Part shown: piece by piece, positions 5,764 through 6,090 of the stretch | How positions within the stretch are numbered: position 1 is the stretch's first letter | How the letters are laid out: every line of letters begins with the position of its first letter | From: Spirochaetia bacterium | Lineage (GTDB): Bacteria > Spirochaetota > Spirochaetia > Treponematales > Breznakiellaceae | Direction: 5' to 3' | DNA length: 6,090 bases | Assembly (NCBI GenBank): GCA_025997495.1 | Contig: BNUR01000158.1 | Location: 1 to 6,090, forward strand | Program-made: the position numbers and the translations under genes | Notes under the pieces: model-generated | Databases searched by the model: none | What the model was told of the DNA's origin: nothing | The model's input: only the letters and a program-made list of their open reading frames with translations

Positions 5764-5794
5764 GGCTCTACTGAGCCACGCTCTAATGAGCCAC
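5764..5794 (-). repeat. Tandem 15 bp repeat with hairpin potential upstream of yidC
   Basis: Plus-strand units GCTCTACTGAGCCAC (5765-5779) and GCTCTAATGAGCCAC (5780-5794) differ at one base. Each is partly self-complementary; the unit next to yidC forms GGCTC-loop-GAGCC (5764-5777). In the yidC mRNA this hairpin ends two bases before the GGAG ribosome binding site, so it could influence ribosome access or mRNA stability. Neither hairpin is followed by a T tract, so termination is unlikely. Confidence 0.65.
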
Positions 5795-5815
5795 AGACTT
5801 AGATGTCCCCAGGTC

Positions 5816-6061
5816 CTACCGGTCCTCTGGTACCGGATCGTAACCCCCGTGATGGAAAGGATGGCAACGCAGAAACCGTTTAAACCCCAGGAATGTACCC
5901 CGGAAAGCGCCGTATTTCCGTACCGCCTCATAGGTATAGGCTGAACAGCTTGGCACGTACCGGCATGAAGGGGGGAAATGGGGGGACACCGCCAATTGAT
6001 AAAACCGGATAAAAAGCAGGGCCGCTTTTTGTAAAACCCTTCTCCCTGGACACACCGTCAT
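5816..6061 (-). CDS. yidD: Membrane protein insertion efficiency factor YidD
   Basis: YidD is a small membrane-associated protein that supports YidC-dependent membrane protein insertion. The family hallmarks are all present: the [15 protein letters not shown] stretch, the cysteine pattern [12 protein letters not shown], the helix [22 protein letters not shown] and the closing [13 protein letters not shown] start it at ATG 6061 (81 residues), because GGGA lies 8 nt upstream; a TTG two codons further up (6067) is only about 2 nt from that site and overlaps the preceding gene. The N-terminus is an amphipathic, basic and hydrophobic helix ([17 protein letters not shown]) expected to lie on the inner membrane. 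It sits between a probable rnpA end (2 nt gap) and yidC (63 nt gap), the standard order for this locus. Confidence 0.95.
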   Translation of the reverse strand: MTVCPGRRVLQKAALLFIRFYQLAVSPHFPPSCRYVPSCSAYTYEAVRKYGAFRGTFLGFKRFLRCHPFHHGGYDPVPEDR

Positions 6062-6063
6062 TA

Positions 6064-6090
6064 TCAAATTCCCGTTAGCAAACCGGCCCT
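6064..6090 (-). CDS. rnpA: Probable C-terminal end of ribonuclease P protein component
   Basis: On the minus strand one frame enters the window and ends RAGLLTGI followed by TGA (6064-6066), two bases before the yidD ATG. RnpA proteins often end in a ...KAGLL-like helix, and rnpA directly precedes yidD in most bacteria. Only eight residues are visible, so the call rests mainly on gene order. RnpA would be the protein subunit that helps RNase P RNA mature tRNA 5' ends. Confidence 0.5.
   Translation of the reverse strand, partial: RAGLLTGI

Noticed and set aside
5725..5931. 68-codon minus-strand frame spanning the yidD-yidC junction.
   Set aside because: It overlaps both genes in another frame and has no domain or ribosome binding site.

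Overview
The window looks like part of a spirochaete chromosome, most likely Treponematales, and plausibly one of the roughly 50% G+C termite-gut or environmental treponemes. This rests on the spirochaete-like YidC and Jag proteins and on helix-turn-helix fragments of a type I associate with treponemes (ESGLNQKEFAKSLNVTD ... YISKLLRDE). It is inference, not a database match.

There are two unlike halves. The right half (about 1737-6090) is a tight minus-strand operon, read from right to left. It holds the last codons of a probable rnpA, then yidD, yidC, jag (khpB) and a DUF815-family AAA+ ATPase. Gaps are short: 2 nt rnpA-yidD, 63 nt yidD-yidC, 5 nt yidC-jag, and 9 or 15 nt jag-ATPase. YidC inserts proteins into the inner membrane, YidD supports that process, Jag/KhpB is a KH-R3H RNA-binding protein, and the ATPase has no assigned role. 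Its position suggests co-expression with the insertion machinery.

The left half (1-1736) is accessory DNA on the plus strand, made of fragments. In order it has: a possible gene end at the window edge; two 26-27 bp direct repeats resembling an insertion-sequence end; a frameshifted XRE-type regulator pseudogene; a very AT-rich vapBC toxin-antitoxin pair bracketed by a 19 bp imperfect inverted repeat (582-600 / 1362-1380); a sequence resembling an insertion-sequence terminus; and a second 80 bp piece of the same regulator, 79/80 identical and carrying the same one-base frameshift. A 41-codon ORF of unknown status then runs into the ATPase gene tail to tail, with the stops overlapping by 4 bp.

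The simplest reading is that repeated insertions and duplications collected at the 3' edge of a conserved housekeeping operon, with vapBC as the only clearly intact gene pair among the debris. I see no rRNA, tRNA or CRISPR array. The points most worth a second look are the inverted-repeat-bounded vapBC unit, the shared frameshift in the two regulator copies, the uncharacterised ATPase in the yidC operon, and the tandem hairpin repeat just ahead of the yidC ribosome binding site.
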